Position numbers and translations under genes: made by a program
Assembly: GCF_964253025.1 (NCBI RefSeq)
Contig: NZ_CAXUQC020000001.1
Coordinates: 1,364,001 to 1,428,000 of the forward strand
Reading direction: 5' to 3'
Origin: Rhizobacter sp964253025
Lineage (GTDB): Bacteria; Pseudomonadota; Gammaproteobacteria; Burkholderiales; Burkholderiaceae_C
DNA: 64,000 nt
Shown here: in pieces, positions 49,138 through 58,114 of the stretch
Layout: each line of letters starts with the position of its first letter
Position numbering within the stretch: position 1 is the stretch's first letter
Notes under the pieces: generated by a model
The model's input: the letters and a program-made list of their open reading frames with translations, nothing else
What the model was told of the DNA's origin: nothing
Database searches by the model: none

Positions 49138-50286
49138 ATGGACATTCACCAACCCACTCCCTTGCTCGGGTCCATTTCGCCCGAGGAATTCATGAAGCGC
49201 CACTGGCAGCGAAAGCCCCTGCTGATTCGCCAGGCCGTGCCCGGCGCCGTCGGGTTGCCCAGCCGCTCCGAGCTGTTTGCGCTGGCGGGCGAGGAGGGCG
49301 TTGAATCACGCCTCATCGTGCACGACGACGCGGGCTGGACCTTGCGGCACGGGCCGATTCCCCGCCGCGCCTTTCCCAAGATCGAGCAGCCGCGCTGGAC
49401 CGTGCTCGTGCAGGGGGTGGACCTGCACGTCGACGCCGCGCATGCGCTGATCTCGCAGTTCAGGTTCGTCCCTGACGCTCGGCTGGATGACCTGATGATC
49501 TCCTGGGCGAGCGACGGCGGCGGCGTGGGACCGCATGTCGACGCCTACGACGTCTTCCTGCTGCAGGTGCAAGGGCGCCGGCGATGGCGCATCGGCCGCA
49601 TGCGTGACACGACGCTCGTGCCGGACGTGCCGCTGCGGCTTTTGCAGAACTTCGAGCCCGAGGAGGAATTCCTGCTCGAGCCCGGGGACATGCTGTACCT
49701 GCCGCCGAACTGGGCCCACGACGGCGTCGCCGAAGGGGAGTGCATGACGGCCTCCATCGGCTTTCGTGCGCCGCCGCGCGAGACACTGGGCCGTGAGGTG
49801 CTCCAGCGTGTGCTCGATGCCGCCGAGGAACCGGATGGCGATGTCATCTACCAGGACCGCGGGCAAATGCCGTCGCGCGAGCCGGGCCGGATTCCCGACA
49901 GCCTGAGCAAGTTCGCGGCGGATGCGGTGGCGCGACTGCTCAAGGACCCCAAGGTCCTGGCGTGCGCCTTGGGTGAACTGCTGAGTGAGCCCAAGCCGAA
50001 CGTCTGCTTCGAGCCCGCAGATGTGCTGCCCGTCGGCAGCGGGGTGCGACTCGACCGGCGCACCCGGATGCTGTATGACGATCATCATGTCTTCATCAAC
50101 GGCGAGTCGTTCAAGGCGGGAGGCCGAGATGCCAAGCTCATGCACCGCCTGGCCGACGACCGCGCGCTGTCCGCGGAGCGGGTGCAGCAGTTGAGCGATG
50201 ATGCGCTCGATCTGCTCGACGAATGGGTAGAGGCTGGGTGGGCGCACCCCGCCGGCGAGTCCGCGCGACCCACGCCCGAAGCCTGA
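49138..50286 (+). CDS. Cupin/JmjC ribosomal oxygenase (RoxA/YcfD-like)
   Basis: A 382-residue Fe(II)/2-oxoglutarate oxygenase. The JmjC-type fold contains the Fe triad His133-x-Asp135 (GPHVDAYDVFLLQVQG) and His194 (PNWAHDGVAEGE). WQRKPLLIRQAVPG near the N-terminus and the C-terminal winged-helix half match the YcfD/RoxA group, which hydroxylates an Arg of ribosomal protein L16. Substrate is inferred by homology. Divergent from the FKBP gene. Confidence 0.88.
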   Translation: MDIHQPTPLLGSISPEEFMKRHWQRKPLLIRQAVPGAVGLPSRSELFALAGEEGVESRLIVHDDAGWTLRHGPIPRRAFPKIEQPRWTVLVQGVDLHVDAAHALISQFRFVPDARLDDLMISWASDGGGVGPHVDAYDVFLLQVQGRRRWRIGRMRDTTLVPDVPLRLLQNFEPEEEFLLEPGDMLYLPPNWAHDGVAEGECMTASIGFRAPPRETLGREVLQRVLDAAEEPDGDVIYQDRGQMPSREPGRIPDSLSKFAADAVARLLKDPKVLACALGELLSEPKPNVCFEPADVLPVGSGVRLDRRTRMLYDDHHVFINGESFKAGGRDAKLMHRLADDRALSAERVQQLSDDALDLLDEWVEAGWAHPAGESARPTPEA

Positions 50287-50334
50287 CGCTTCAAAGTCGC
50301 CCGATCCCTGGAACCCATGGCCAAAGGAGATGCC

Positions 50335-50829
50335 GTGACCGCCGCCTTGCCGACCCATCGCATGCTGCACTCGCGCAGCGAGTTCCATGACGCGCTGCGC
50401 GAGGCGTTCGCTCAGGCCGCGACGCAAGGCTGCCGGGAGCTCTTCCTGTGCGACCCCGACTTCGCCGACTGGCCGCTGGGCGAGATGGCCGTGGTGGAGT
50501 TGCTCACGCGCTGGGCGATGTCGCACCGAAAGCTCACCGTGCTGGCCTTGCACTATGACGAGGTCGTGCGTCGCCACCCGCGGTGGGTGGCTTGGCGCCG
50601 GCAGTGGTCGCATGTGGTGGAGTGCCGCGCCATCGACGACATCGATCCGGAGGCGCTGCCCACGATGCTGCTTGCCCCGGGCGTTGTCACGGTCCGGCTT
50701 TTCGATGCGCGCAATCACCGGGCCAGCGTGTCGACGGAAGTGGCCGACGCGGTGCGTGCGCGCGAGGACCTTGATGCGGTTTTGCAACGCTCCGTCAATG
50801 CCTTTCCAGCCTCCACCTTGGGTCTGTAG
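50335..50829 (+). CDS. Conserved hypothetical protein
   Basis: A 164-residue soluble protein lacking signal or membrane segments. AAAGGAG at ~50322 lies a good distance from GTG 50335, which I prefer to an in-frame ATG at 50317. Features: SRSEFHDALREAFAQAAT, CRELFLCDPDFADWPLG, HYDEVVRRHPRWVAWRRQW and VVTVRLFDARNHRAS. The alternating strand/helix layout recalls a phospholipase-D-like fold without the HKD motif. It is ~50 bp after roxA and may share its transcript. Confidence 0.75.
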   Translation: MTAALPTHRMLHSRSEFHDALREAFAQAATQGCRELFLCDPDFADWPLGEMAVVELLTRWAMSHRKLTVLALHYDEVVRRHPRWVAWRRQWSHVVECRAIDDIDPEALPTMLLAPGVVTVRLFDARNHRASVSTEVADAVRAREDLDAVLQRSVNAFPASTLGL

Positions 50830-50848
50830 GTAAGTTCCCTAACCTGCA

Positions 50849-50854
50849 TATAAT
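50849..50854 (+). promoter_or_regulatory. -10 box upstream of Ala-rich lipoprotein
   Basis: A perfect TATAAT lies about 137 bp before the lipoprotein ATG, in an AT-rich stretch. No good -35 hexamer is seen at standard spacing. A long leader would result if used. Confidence 0.45.
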
Positions 50855-50990
50855 GAGTGGCTAGGTATTGCGAAGGCTCAAACTTTCACGTGCCTGACTC
50901 AGTTGGGGAATCTGACTCATGGAGGGTTCCCACAATTACGATAATTGTTCGACCCTGTTTGACCCCCTTTTGACCTTATTGAGGATAACT

Positions 50991-51326
50991 ATGAACAAGT
51001 CGCTTCTGATGGCTACCCTGGTTGCTGCTGTTGCCCTGGCCGCTTGCGGCAAGAAGCCGGATGAGGCAGCTGCTGGTGCTGACGCTGCTGCTTCGGCCGT
51101 CGTCACGCCGGCTGTTGACACCGCTGCTTCGGCTGCTTCCGACGCTGCTGCTGCCGCCACCGACGCTGCTTCGGCCGCCGTGGGCGCCGCTTCGGCCGCT
51201 GTTGACGCCACCGCTGCTGGCGCTTCCGCCGCTGCTGGTGCAGCCGTCGACGCTGCTGCTGACGCTGCCAACAAGGCCGCTGACGCTGCCAAGGACGCGG
51301 CCGACAAGGCCAAGGACGCCAAGTAA
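50991..51326 (+). CDS. Alanine-rich small lipoprotein
   Basis: A 111-residue protein: signal peptide with lipobox LAAC (Cys19, then GKKPDE), then ~85 residues made almost entirely of Ala, Asp, Ser, Val and Lys with a repeating DAA/SAA pattern. It ends in AADAAKDAADKAKDAK with a C-terminal Lys. The pattern suggests a single long amphipathic helix or coiled coil, loosely like Lpp/OprI-type lipoproteins, which link the outer membrane to peptidoglycan via a terminal Lys. That role is inference. GAGGATAACT gives a fair RBS, and a strong terminator follows at 51351. Confidence 0.83.
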   Translation: MNKSLLMATLVAAVALAACGKKPDEAAAGADAAASAVVTPAVDTAASAASDAAAAATDAASAAVGAASAAVDATAAGASAAAGAAVDAAADAANKAADAAKDAADKAKDAK

Positions 51327-51350
51327 ATCGGCCTTCGCCGGTTACTCGGA

Positions 51351-51374
51351 AAGCCGCCTTCGGGCGGCTTTTTT
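51351..51374 (+). terminator. Rho-independent terminator
   Basis: AAGCCGCC-TTCG-GGCGGCTT followed by a T-run. The UUCG-type tetraloop on an 8-bp stem 24 bp after the lipoprotein stop indicates efficient termination. Confidence 0.95.
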
Positions 51375-51492
51375 TATGGGTATGACAGTCGGTGACGGAT
51401 ACTGCCCGGGTAACCGGTGACTTGATCCTTGGACACCCCGGCAAGCCCCTTGGGCCGCAGGAAACCTGCCACACCAGCCGTCGGTTCGTCAG

Positions 51493-52272
51493 TCAGCGCA
51501 GCGAGAGCCAGCGGAAGCCCTCGGCGGCGTCGGCCACCACGAATTCGTGGCCAGGGGCGCCGGTCGCGTCGGCAAGCGCCTGGCGCACCAGTTCGGGCGA
51601 ATTGTTCTGTTCGCTCAAATGCGCGGCAACCACATGCCGCATCGCGCCGTGCAGGCACGCACCGAGAATGTCCGCCGCGGTATCGTTGGCCAGGTGCCCG
51701 AGCCGACCACCGATGCGGGCCTTCAGCGAGGCCGGGTAGCTCGAGCGCGCCAGCCGTTCACGATCGTGGTTGAACTCCAGCAGCAGGGCGTCGCAGGCCT
51801 GCAGGTGAGCCAGCAGGTGGGGCGTTGAGATGCCGGCGTCGGTGAGCACGCCCAGCCGGGACTGCCCGTCGCTGAAGGTGAGTTGCAGCGGTTCGCTCGC
51901 GTCGTGCGGCACCGTGTACGGGAGCAGGGCCAGGTCGCCGATCTCGATCCGCTCGCTGTCGCGGGCGAAGCAGGGAGGCGAGGGCAGGTCGGGTTGCCCG
52001 ATGGCGCGCCAGGTGCCCCGGCTGGTCCAAAGGGCCACGCCATGCTTGCGGGCGAGCGTGGCAGCACAACCGACATGGTCGCCATGCTCGTGGGTCACGA
52101 ACACGGCGTCGATGTCGGTCGGCGCCAGGCCGACGCGGGCAAGCCGCACCGACAGCTCGCGCAGGGAGAAGCCGCAGTCCACCAGCACGCGCGTGGTGGT
52201 GGTGCCGCTGGCGGCTTCGACGAGCGTGGCATTGCCCGCGCTGCCGCTGCCGAGGCTGCAGAACCGCATCAT
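51493..52272 (-). CDS. MBL-fold metallo-hydrolase (YycJ/WalJ-like)
   Basis: A 259-residue metallo-beta-lactamase-fold protein. Starts RFCSLGSGSAGNATLVE; metal site THEHGDHVG (residues ~60-68), then GVLTDAG, EFNHD and HLSEQNNSPELV with the later His ligands. The resemblance is to YycJ/WalJ exonuclease-like enzymes of unclear substrate. Two adjacent ATG codons are possible starts. Convergent with the lipoprotein gene. Confidence 0.88.
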   Translation of the reverse strand: MMRFCSLGSGSAGNATLVEAASGTTTTRVLVDCGFSLRELSVRLARVGLAPTDIDAVFVTHEHGDHVGCAATLARKHGVALWTSRGTWRAIGQPDLPSPPCFARDSERIEIGDLALLPYTVPHDASEPLQLTFSDGQSRLGVLTDAGISTPHLLAHLQACDALLLEFNHDRERLARSSYPASLKARIGGRLGHLANDTAADILGACLHGAMRHVVAAHLSEQNNSPELVRQALADATGAPGHEFVVADAAEGFRWLSLR

Positions 52273-52310
52273 GCCGCGGTGTGCCGCCGTGCCGTCTGAC
52301 CCACCCGCGC

Positions 52311-53477
52311 TTACTTCAGCTCGTCGACCAGGAAGCGCACGATGCGTTGCCCGGCTTCGCCCTGCTCCGGCGTGCCGGCCGAATCGAAGACGGAGACCGT
52401 CGAGCGCTCGCCTTCCCCGACCACGGTGACGCGGTAGCGCACCAGGGCGTTGTCGGCCTTCTTCTTGTCGCTGCCGAACAGGCGCGAGAAGAAGCCGGGC
52501 TCTTCACGGCCGGCGCTCGCCGGATCGACGTATCGCACGAAGTACACGCCCTGGGCGCGGTCACGGTCCTCGACGGTGAACCCGCTGCGGTCCAGGGCCA
52601 GTCCGACCCGGCGCCAGGCGCGGTCGAAGCCGTCGTCCACCTGCATCGCCGCGCCGGGGCGATCGGTGAGCGCACGGGCGCGCGCCGGGGGCGCCTCGGG
52701 TGCCGGGGCGGCGGCGGTGGCCTTGGCCTGCTCCTGCGGCACGCCCAGCTTGATCATCATCAGCGAGAGAATTTCGCCTTCGAGCTGCGGGTCGCGCGGA
52801 CGCGACTCCCACACGGCCTGGTCCTTCTGCGGGCCGCCGAAGAACTCCTCCATGCCGTGGTGGGTGAGGTAGATCTCCGAGCCGCCTCCCGGGGCGCGCT
52901 CGACGCGCACGCGGAACTTGTCGAGGGTGTTGGTCGAGTAGAAGACGTCGAGCACGCGGCCCACCGTGCGGCGCAGAAAGTCGGCCGGCAGCTTGGCGCG
53001 GTTCTCCGCCCATTCGGTTTCCATCACGCCCGCTTCGGGCTTGTCCACCACCAGCGCGAGGTTGCGCTCCTGCCAGAAGGCCTGAAGCTGCGGCCAGAGC
53101 TGCTCGGGATTGACGGGCGTCACGAGGAAGCGTTGCGTGCCGAGCCGCTCGATGCGCGTGTCTCCGACGGCCGCCGGAGCGACGCCGGCGATGGTCGCCA
53201 CCGCGGGCGACGACGCTGACGCCTGGAACTCGTTGGCACTGACGGCCCCGCGCACGGCAGACGGCTGGTAGCGCGTGTCGTTCGAGAGCTGCGTGAGGTC
53301 CGGCGGCACTTCGAGGGGGCGCGAGCGCGCGGCAGCGCCGCGGTAGTCGACCTTGTCGCCGCCGACGAACTCGTTGAGCGCCGAGCAGGCCGACAGGCCC
53401 ATCACCAGCGCGACACCGGCCGAAACGGATCGGAGGGGAAGGCGGGGCAGGCGGGAATGTGAGGTCACGTTGGTCAT
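52311..53477 (-). CDS. bamC: Outer-membrane assembly lipoprotein BamC
   Basis: A ~388-residue lipoprotein subunit of the Bam complex that inserts outer-membrane beta-barrels. Lipobox LSAC at ~29-32, the unstructured RPLEVPPDLTQL signature (~53) that binds BamD, then two BamC domains, with LVVDKPEAGVMETEWAENRA and YFVRYVDP. ATG 53477 is used; GTG 53468 has better spacing from the CGGAG box and may be the true start. Located 105 bp after dapA. Confidence 0.92.
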   Translation of the reverse strand: MTNVTSHSRLPRLPLRSVSAGVALVMGLSACSALNEFVGGDKVDYRGAAARSRPLEVPPDLTQLSNDTRYQPSAVRGAVSANEFQASASSPAVATIAGVAPAAVGDTRIERLGTQRFLVTPVNPEQLWPQLQAFWQERNLALVVDKPEAGVMETEWAENRAKLPADFLRRTVGRVLDVFYSTNTLDKFRVRVERAPGGGSEIYLTHHGMEEFFGGPQKDQAVWESRPRDPQLEGEILSLMMIKLGVPQEQAKATAAAPAPEAPPARARALTDRPGAAMQVDDGFDRAWRRVGLALDRSGFTVEDRDRAQGVYFVRYVDPASAGREEPGFFSRLFGSDKKKADNALVRYRVTVVGEGERSTVSVFDSAGTPEQGEAGQRIVRFLVDELK

Positions 53478-53581
53478 CTCCGGGGAGCACATGCTGAACT
53501 CGGCCTGCGTGGCGCAGGGCCGGGAAAGGGCCGTGGAATGTGAGGGAAGGCGGGGCCGGCTGGCCCCACCGGTAGCCGGCG

Positions 53582-54463
53582 TCAGAGGAGACCCGAATCG
53601 CGCAGTGCTTGTTCCACGGTCGTGCGGCCCGCGGCCGACAGCGGGACGATCGGCAGGCGCAGCGTCTCGCCGCACAGGCCGAGCTTGGCCATGGCCCATT
53701 TCGTGGGGGCCGGGCTGGACTCCACGAACAGGTGCTTGTGCACCGGCAGCAGCCGAAGGTGCAGGGCAGCCGCCTCGCGGGCCCGACCGTCGAGCGCCAG
53801 CATGCACAGCTCGTGCATGAGGCGCGGCGCGACGTTGGCCGTCACGCTCACGTTGCCGTGCCCGCCGAGCAGCATCAGCGCCACGGCCGTGGAGTCGTCA
53901 CCGGAGTACACCGAGAAGCCCTTCGGGGCCTGCTTGATGAGCCAGCCCGCACGTTCGATGCTGCCGGTGGCTTCCTTGATGCCGATGACGCCAGGCACCT
54001 GGGCCAGGCGCAAGGCAGTCTCGGGCAGCATGTCCGCCACCGTGCGGCCGGGCACGTTGTAGAGCACCATGGGGATGTCCGCGGCTTCGGCGATGGCCTT
54101 GAAGTGCGCGTAGATCCCGTCCTGGCCGGGCTTGTTGTAGTAGGGCACCACCGACAGCGTGCAATCGGCGCCGGCCTTCTTGGCGTACTTCGACAGCTCG
54201 ATGGCCTCGCGGGTCGAGTTTGCCCCGGTGCCGGCCATGATGGGCACACGGCCTGCGGCCTGCTCGACCGCCACGCGGATGATCTCGCAGTGCTCTTCGA
54301 CCGACACGACCGGTGACTCGCCCGTCGTGCCGACGACGCCGATGCAGTCGGTGCCTTCGGCGATGTGCCAGTCGATCAGGCGGCGCAGGGCCGGGTAGTC
54401 GACGCTGCCGTCTTCGTGCATCGGGGTCACCAGCGCCACGATGCTGCCAACAATGGGTTTCAT
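53582..54463 (-). CDS. dapA: 4-hydroxy-tetrahydrodipicolinate synthase
   Basis: A 293-residue TIM-barrel aldolase at the entry to lysine/diaminopimelate synthesis, condensing pyruvate with aspartate semialdehyde. Motifs GTTGESPVVS (~45), Tyr135 in LYNVPGRT and Schiff-base Lys163 in GIKEATGS. Full length, ATG 54463. Adjacency to bamC is the typical order in beta- and gammaproteobacteria. Confidence 0.97.
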   Translation of the reverse strand: MKPIVGSIVALVTPMHEDGSVDYPALRRLIDWHIAEGTDCIGVVGTTGESPVVSVEEHCEIIRVAVEQAAGRVPIMAGTGANSTREAIELSKYAKKAGADCTLSVVPYYNKPGQDGIYAHFKAIAEAADIPMVLYNVPGRTVADMLPETALRLAQVPGVIGIKEATGSIERAGWLIKQAPKGFSVYSGDDSTAVALMLLGGHGNVSVTANVAPRLMHELCMLALDGRAREAAALHLRLLPVHKHLFVESSPAPTKWAMAKLGLCGETLRLPIVPLSAAGRTTVEQALRDSGLL

Positions 54464-54491
54464 TCGGTAGGTCCTCGGGAATCCGCTGATT

Positions 54492-55058
54492 TTAGCCACC
54501 CTCGGCGCCGCCCTGGAAAGCCGGGGCTGGCGCCAGCGGATAGCGCACGGGGCGCTCGCCGCTGAAGTGGGCCTGGACGGCCGCGAGCCGCTGCACGAAG
54601 CGCGGCGGGCCGTCGAGAAATCCGTTTTCGTAGCCCACGACATGCAGGCCCGCCGCGATGTCGAGCAACTCCCCCGTGCGCAGCAGGAAATCGGGGTTGC
54701 CCGGGCGCCCGACGGTCGCCTGTCCATCGGCGAAAGTCTCGTACAGCAGCACGCCGCCGACGGCCAAGCGGCCCAGCAGCACGGGCAGCAACGGCCGCCA
54801 CAGGTAGTTGGTCACGACAATGGCATCGAAGTGCCGGTCGCCCAGCGGCCATGGGCCGCCTTCGATGTCGGCGTTGACCACTTCGGCCACTGCGTGCAGC
54901 GGCCGTGTCGCCTCGACGTCCCGGTCCACGGCCGTGACGGGATGGCCGCGTTCGGCGAACCAGCGCACATGGCGGCCGCTGCCGCAGGCGACGTCGAGCA
55001 CCCGGCCGCCGGGAACGATCAAGTGCGACCAGCGTTGCACCCAGGGCGAAGGCATCAT
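54492..55058 (-). CDS. Class I SAM-dependent methyltransferase
   Basis: A 188-residue methyltransferase. SAM motif I GGRVLDVACGSGRHVRWFA (~16-34), acidic end of beta2 in AVDRD, and VTNYLWRPLLPVLLG. AGGAGG precedes ATG 55058, which overlaps the stop of the SDR gene. Substrate unknown; similar proteins act on small molecules such as tellurite or thiols. Fourth gene of a coupled MFS-small protein-SDR-methyltransferase operon. Confidence 0.85.
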   Translation of the reverse strand: MMPSPWVQRWSHLIVPGGRVLDVACGSGRHVRWFAERGHPVTAVDRDVEATRPLHAVAEVVNADIEGGPWPLGDRHFDAIVVTNYLWRPLLPVLLGRLAVGGVLLYETFADGQATVGRPGNPDFLLRTGELLDIAAGLHVVGYENGFLDGPPRFVQRLAAVQAHFSGERPVRYPLAPAPAFQGGAEGG

Positions 55059-55870
55059 GCCTTGGCCTCCTGGTTCAAGGCCTTGAGGGCGAGGCGGTCG
55101 ACCAGGCCCGGCGCGATGAGCTTGAGCCATCGGCCCGCCCGTCCCTTGGCCGACATGACGATGTCCCGCGTGCGCGCCTCCGTGCCGTCGAGGATCAGTC
55201 GAGCACAGGTCTCCACGGACATGGCGCCTCGTTCGTCCAGGCCGCTGCGACCGGCCGGCCGGCCGAGGGCGTCATAGCCGCGGTAGCGGATCTGCGTATC
55301 CACCACGCCGGGATAGGCGATGGTGACGGACACGCCGCGGGCGGCCACCTCCACCCGCAGGGCCTCGAAAAAGCCGGTCATGGCGAACTTGCTCGCGCTG
55401 TAGGCAGTGCGTCCCGGCACGCCCACCAAGCCGGCGAGGCTTGACACGGCCACGATCTGCCCGCGGCTCGCCAGCAGATGCGGCAAGGCCGCGTGGGTGC
55501 ACCACACCGCGCCCCAGAGGTTGGTCCGCATCACGTCTTCATACCAGCCCAGGTCGGGCACATCGGACAGCAGCGCGTGTGCCGAGACGCCGGCATTGTT
55601 GACGAGCACGTCGATGCGCCCGTGAGCGTGAACCGTCGAGGCCACGAGCCGGTCGCAGTCGGCCTTGACGCCCACGTCGCAGGGCTCCACGAGGACGCTC
55701 GCCCCGGCCGAGCGGCAGGCGGCCGCGACCCCTTCCAGCTTGTCGAGACTGCGCGCGGCCAGCACCAGCACGACCGCTTCGCGGTGCCGCGCCGCCCACT
55801 GCCGGGCCAGCTCGGCGCCGATGCCGTCGGAGGCCCCGGTGATCAGGATCACGCGCGAGGGCTTGCCCAT
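55055..55870 (-). CDS. SDR family NAD(P)-dependent oxidoreductase
   Basis: A 271-residue SDR. Cofactor motif TGASDGIGAEL (~12-22), NNAGVSAHALLSD (~91), active-site Ser in AVSSLAG and Tyr-x3-Lys in YSASK. The hydrophobic C-terminus (LKLIAPGLVDRLALKAL) suggests membrane association as in lipid-modifying SDRs of the DltE/YqjQ type. Overlaps the methyltransferase by 4 bp. Confidence 0.88.
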   Translation of the reverse strand: MGKPSRVILITGASDGIGAELARQWAARHREAVVLVLAARSLDKLEGVAAACRSAGASVLVEPCDVGVKADCDRLVASTVHAHGRIDVLVNNAGVSAHALLSDVPDLGWYEDVMRTNLWGAVWCTHAALPHLLASRGQIVAVSSLAGLVGVPGRTAYSASKFAMTGFFEALRVEVAARGVSVTIAYPGVVDTQIRYRGYDALGRPAGRSGLDERGAMSVETCARLILDGTEARTRDIVMSAKGRAGRWLKLIAPGLVDRLALKALNQEAKA

Positions 55871-55871
55871 G

Positions 55872-56003
55872 TCAGAAACAACTCCACAGCTGGTTGGCCA
55901 GGGTGAACGCCAGCTGCGGTTGCAGGTAGGCCAGGAAGACGCAGGCGAGCACGAGCCCAGCCAGGGCCCACAGCACGACGCGCCGCATGGCCGATGTCCT
56001 CAT
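55872..56003 (-). CDS. Very small membrane protein
   Basis: A 43-residue protein: MRTSAMRR, one membrane helix (VVLWALAGLVLACVFLAYL), and a conserved-looking tail QPQLAFTLANQLWSCF. The ATG overlaps the MFS stop (ATGA), and its stop is 1 bp from the SDR start. Translational coupling on both sides argues it is real. The AYLQP...LW-CF tail is familiar from short uncharacterised proteins of Burkholderiales (memory, unverified). Function unknown. Confidence 0.7.
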   Translation of the reverse strand: MRTSAMRRVVLWALAGLVLACVFLAYLQPQLAFTLANQLWSCF

Positions 56004-57217
56004 GCCGGTTGCGCGCCCGGCCGCAGGATGGCCGTCTCGCGCACCGGCAGGTTCACGAGTGCGGCGAACACGCCGAGGCCCACGGCAATCCACCACACCA
56101 CGTCGTAGCTGCCGGTGCTGTCATACAGTCGCCCGCCCAGCCACACCCCGAGGAAGGAGCCGATCTGGTGGCTGAAGAACACGAAGCCGCCCAGCATCGA
56201 CAGGTGCCGCACGCCGAAGATCTGCGCCACCACGGCGTTGGTGGGCGGCACCGTCGACAGCCACAGCACCCCGATCACGGCGGCGAAGATGTAGACGCTC
56301 CACGGGGTCAGCGGCACGCTCAGGAAGATCACGATGGCCACCGAGCGCAGGATGTAGATGCCCGACAGGATGTAGCGCTTGGGCAGGCGCTGACCGAGCG
56401 AACCCGACGCATACGTGCCGATCACGTTGAACAGGCCGATCAGGGCGAGCGCCGTGGTGGCGACGCTGGCGCTCAACCCGTGGTCCTTCAGGTAGCTCGG
56501 CATGTGCACGCCGATGAACACCACCTGGAATCCGCACACGAAGTAACCCGCCATCAGCAGGCGGAAGCTCGGGTAGGCGAAGGCCTCGCGGATGGCGCTG
56601 CCGATGGACTGCTGGTCGGCCGTCGGCTTGGCGAAGGGCGCTTCCTTCAAGCCGAGTGCGAGCGGCACGATGGCCAGGGCGCCCGCACCCAGCAGGAAGA
56701 GCGCCATCTGCCAGCCGAAGTTGCCGATGAGCAGGTTCTCCACCGGCACCATGAGGAACTGGCCGAAGGAGCCCGCCGCGGCGGCCACGCCCATGGCCCA
56801 GCTCCGCCGCTCGGCCGGCACATTGCGGCCGATGACCCCATAGACCACCGCGTAGGTGGTGCCCGCCTGCGCGAGGCCGAGCAGCACGCCCGCACTCAGC
56901 GTGAAGCCGAGGCCGGTGGTGGCAAGGGCCATGGCGACCAGGCCCAGGGCGTACAGGAAGGCGCCGCCCACGAGCACGCGGAAGGCCCCGAAGCGGTCGG
57001 CCAGCATGCCGGCAAACGGCGTCGCCACGCCCCAGGCCAGGTTCTGCACGGCCAGCGCGAAGGCGAAGGTCTCCCGGGTCCAGCCCCGGTCCATGGTGAT
57101 CGGCTGCAACCACAGGCCGAATCCGTGGCGGATGCCCATGGAGAGCGTGACGATCATCCCGGCGCAGATCAGGACCTGCTTCAGGGACAGGGGGGCGGGG
57201 GCAGCGGCGGCGGACAT
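56000..57217 (-). CDS. MFS transporter
   Basis: A 405-residue, 12-helix major facilitator transporter. The loop 2-3 motif is GMLADRFGAFRV, and GIRHGFGLWLQPITMDRGWTRE is typical of the oxalate:formate/monocarboxylate (OFA) branch. Another conserved segment is PAERRSWAMGVAAAAGSFGQ. Probably imports or exchanges small carboxylates. ATG 57217 is selected. First gene of the four-gene coupled operon. Confidence 0.9.
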   Translation of the reverse strand: MSAAAAPAPLSLKQVLICAGMIVTLSMGIRHGFGLWLQPITMDRGWTRETFAFALAVQNLAWGVATPFAGMLADRFGAFRVLVGGAFLYALGLVAMALATTGLGFTLSAGVLLGLAQAGTTYAVVYGVIGRNVPAERRSWAMGVAAAAGSFGQFLMVPVENLLIGNFGWQMALFLLGAGALAIVPLALGLKEAPFAKPTADQQSIGSAIREAFAYPSFRLLMAGYFVCGFQVVFIGVHMPSYLKDHGLSASVATTALALIGLFNVIGTYASGSLGQRLPKRYILSGIYILRSVAIVIFLSVPLTPWSVYIFAAVIGVLWLSTVPPTNAVVAQIFGVRHLSMLGGFVFFSHQIGSFLGVWLGGRLYDSTGSYDVVWWIAVGLGVFAALVNLPVRETAILRPGAQPA

Positions 57218-57293
57218 CCCGACACTGTAGTGAGTTTGTCGCCGATGTGCTTGGCGCGTGGCGTGCCGCGGTGGCGGCGCCACGCGCCCGGGC

Positions 57294-58037
57294 TCAGAAG
57301 CGCAGGCCGGCCTTGAGGCCGTAGCTGGTGGCGTCGCCGGTGCGATCGGTTTCCACGGCGAGGTTCAGCAAGCCGAGGTTGACGTTCAGGCCGGCGTACA
57401 CCTTGGTCTGGGTGAAACTTTCGCTGGCAAGTCCGGTGCTGCCGTCGGGCTTGCTGCGCACGAACACCGCGCCGGCACCGGCGTAGGGGGTGAACATGGC
57501 GAAGCCCTTGGACACGGAGACGTCCAGGCCGTAGGTGTTCATGTCGATCTGGTCGATGCCGGTGATGACGGATGCACTGGCCCGCAGCGCCACGGCCGGC
57601 GTGAGCGTTCCACCGGGCACCACGGCCCAGCGAAGTTCGCCGCCCACCGCCCGGGCGTTGGTCTCGGTGGTGGCCAGTGACGCGCCGATGTCGAAATCGT
57701 AGGGCAGGCCCTTGTGCACCCGCACCACGCCGACCGGCAGCGTGGCCGAGGGGCTGTCGCCGTTGGAGGCCTTGGCCCAGGTGCTGCGGTGCGCCAGGCG
57801 CGTGCCCGTGACGCCGACGCCGACGTCGAAGCCGGTCACCCCGAGGCTCTCCGACGGAATCATGGGTTTGAAGGACAGTGCGGCGCTCAGGTCGTCCGAG
57901 AGGTCACGGAACTCGGCCTGGGTGAGCGCCTGCACGGTGCGGATGTCCTCGGCCCGGGCGGCGGGCGCCAGGGCCAGCAGGCCGGCGGCAACGAGCGCGA
58001 GGCGTGAAGGAAGCAGGGAAATCGACAGGTTTCGCAT
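57294..58037 (-). CDS. Outer-membrane beta-barrel protein, uncharacterised
   Basis: A 247-residue exported protein: signal peptide LALVAAGLLALAPAARAE (cleavage after ARA, ~28), then alternating amphipathic strands and a C-terminal Phe (YGLKAGLRF), the outer-membrane barrel signature. About 8-10 strands. No family assigned; an OmpW- or YfaZ-like small barrel is possible. Divergent from parE with 77 bp between starts. ATG 58037 is chosen because the signal peptide fits. Confidence 0.78.
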   Translation of the reverse strand: MRNLSISLLPSRLALVAAGLLALAPAARAEDIRTVQALTQAEFRDLSDDLSAALSFKPMIPSESLGVTGFDVGVGVTGTRLAHRSTWAKASNGDSPSATLPVGVVRVHKGLPYDFDIGASLATTETNARAVGGELRWAVVPGGTLTPAVALRASASVITGIDQIDMNTYGLDVSVSKGFAMFTPYAGAGAVFVRSKPDGSTGLASESFTQTKVYAGLNVNLGLLNLAVETDRTGDATSYGLKAGLRF

Positions 58038-58114
58038 GACAGTGGCAGGAAGCTGGGAAACCGTGCAAGGGTACCGCAACGGCGTGCCGCCCCGGACGCC
58101 TAGAATTCCCGCCC

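Noticed and set aside
51002..51420. Leu/Pro-rich and Arg-rich frames overlapping the Ala-rich lipoprotein
   Set aside because: They are alternate-frame readings of the GCT/GAC repeat; only one frame has a lipobox, RBS and terminator.
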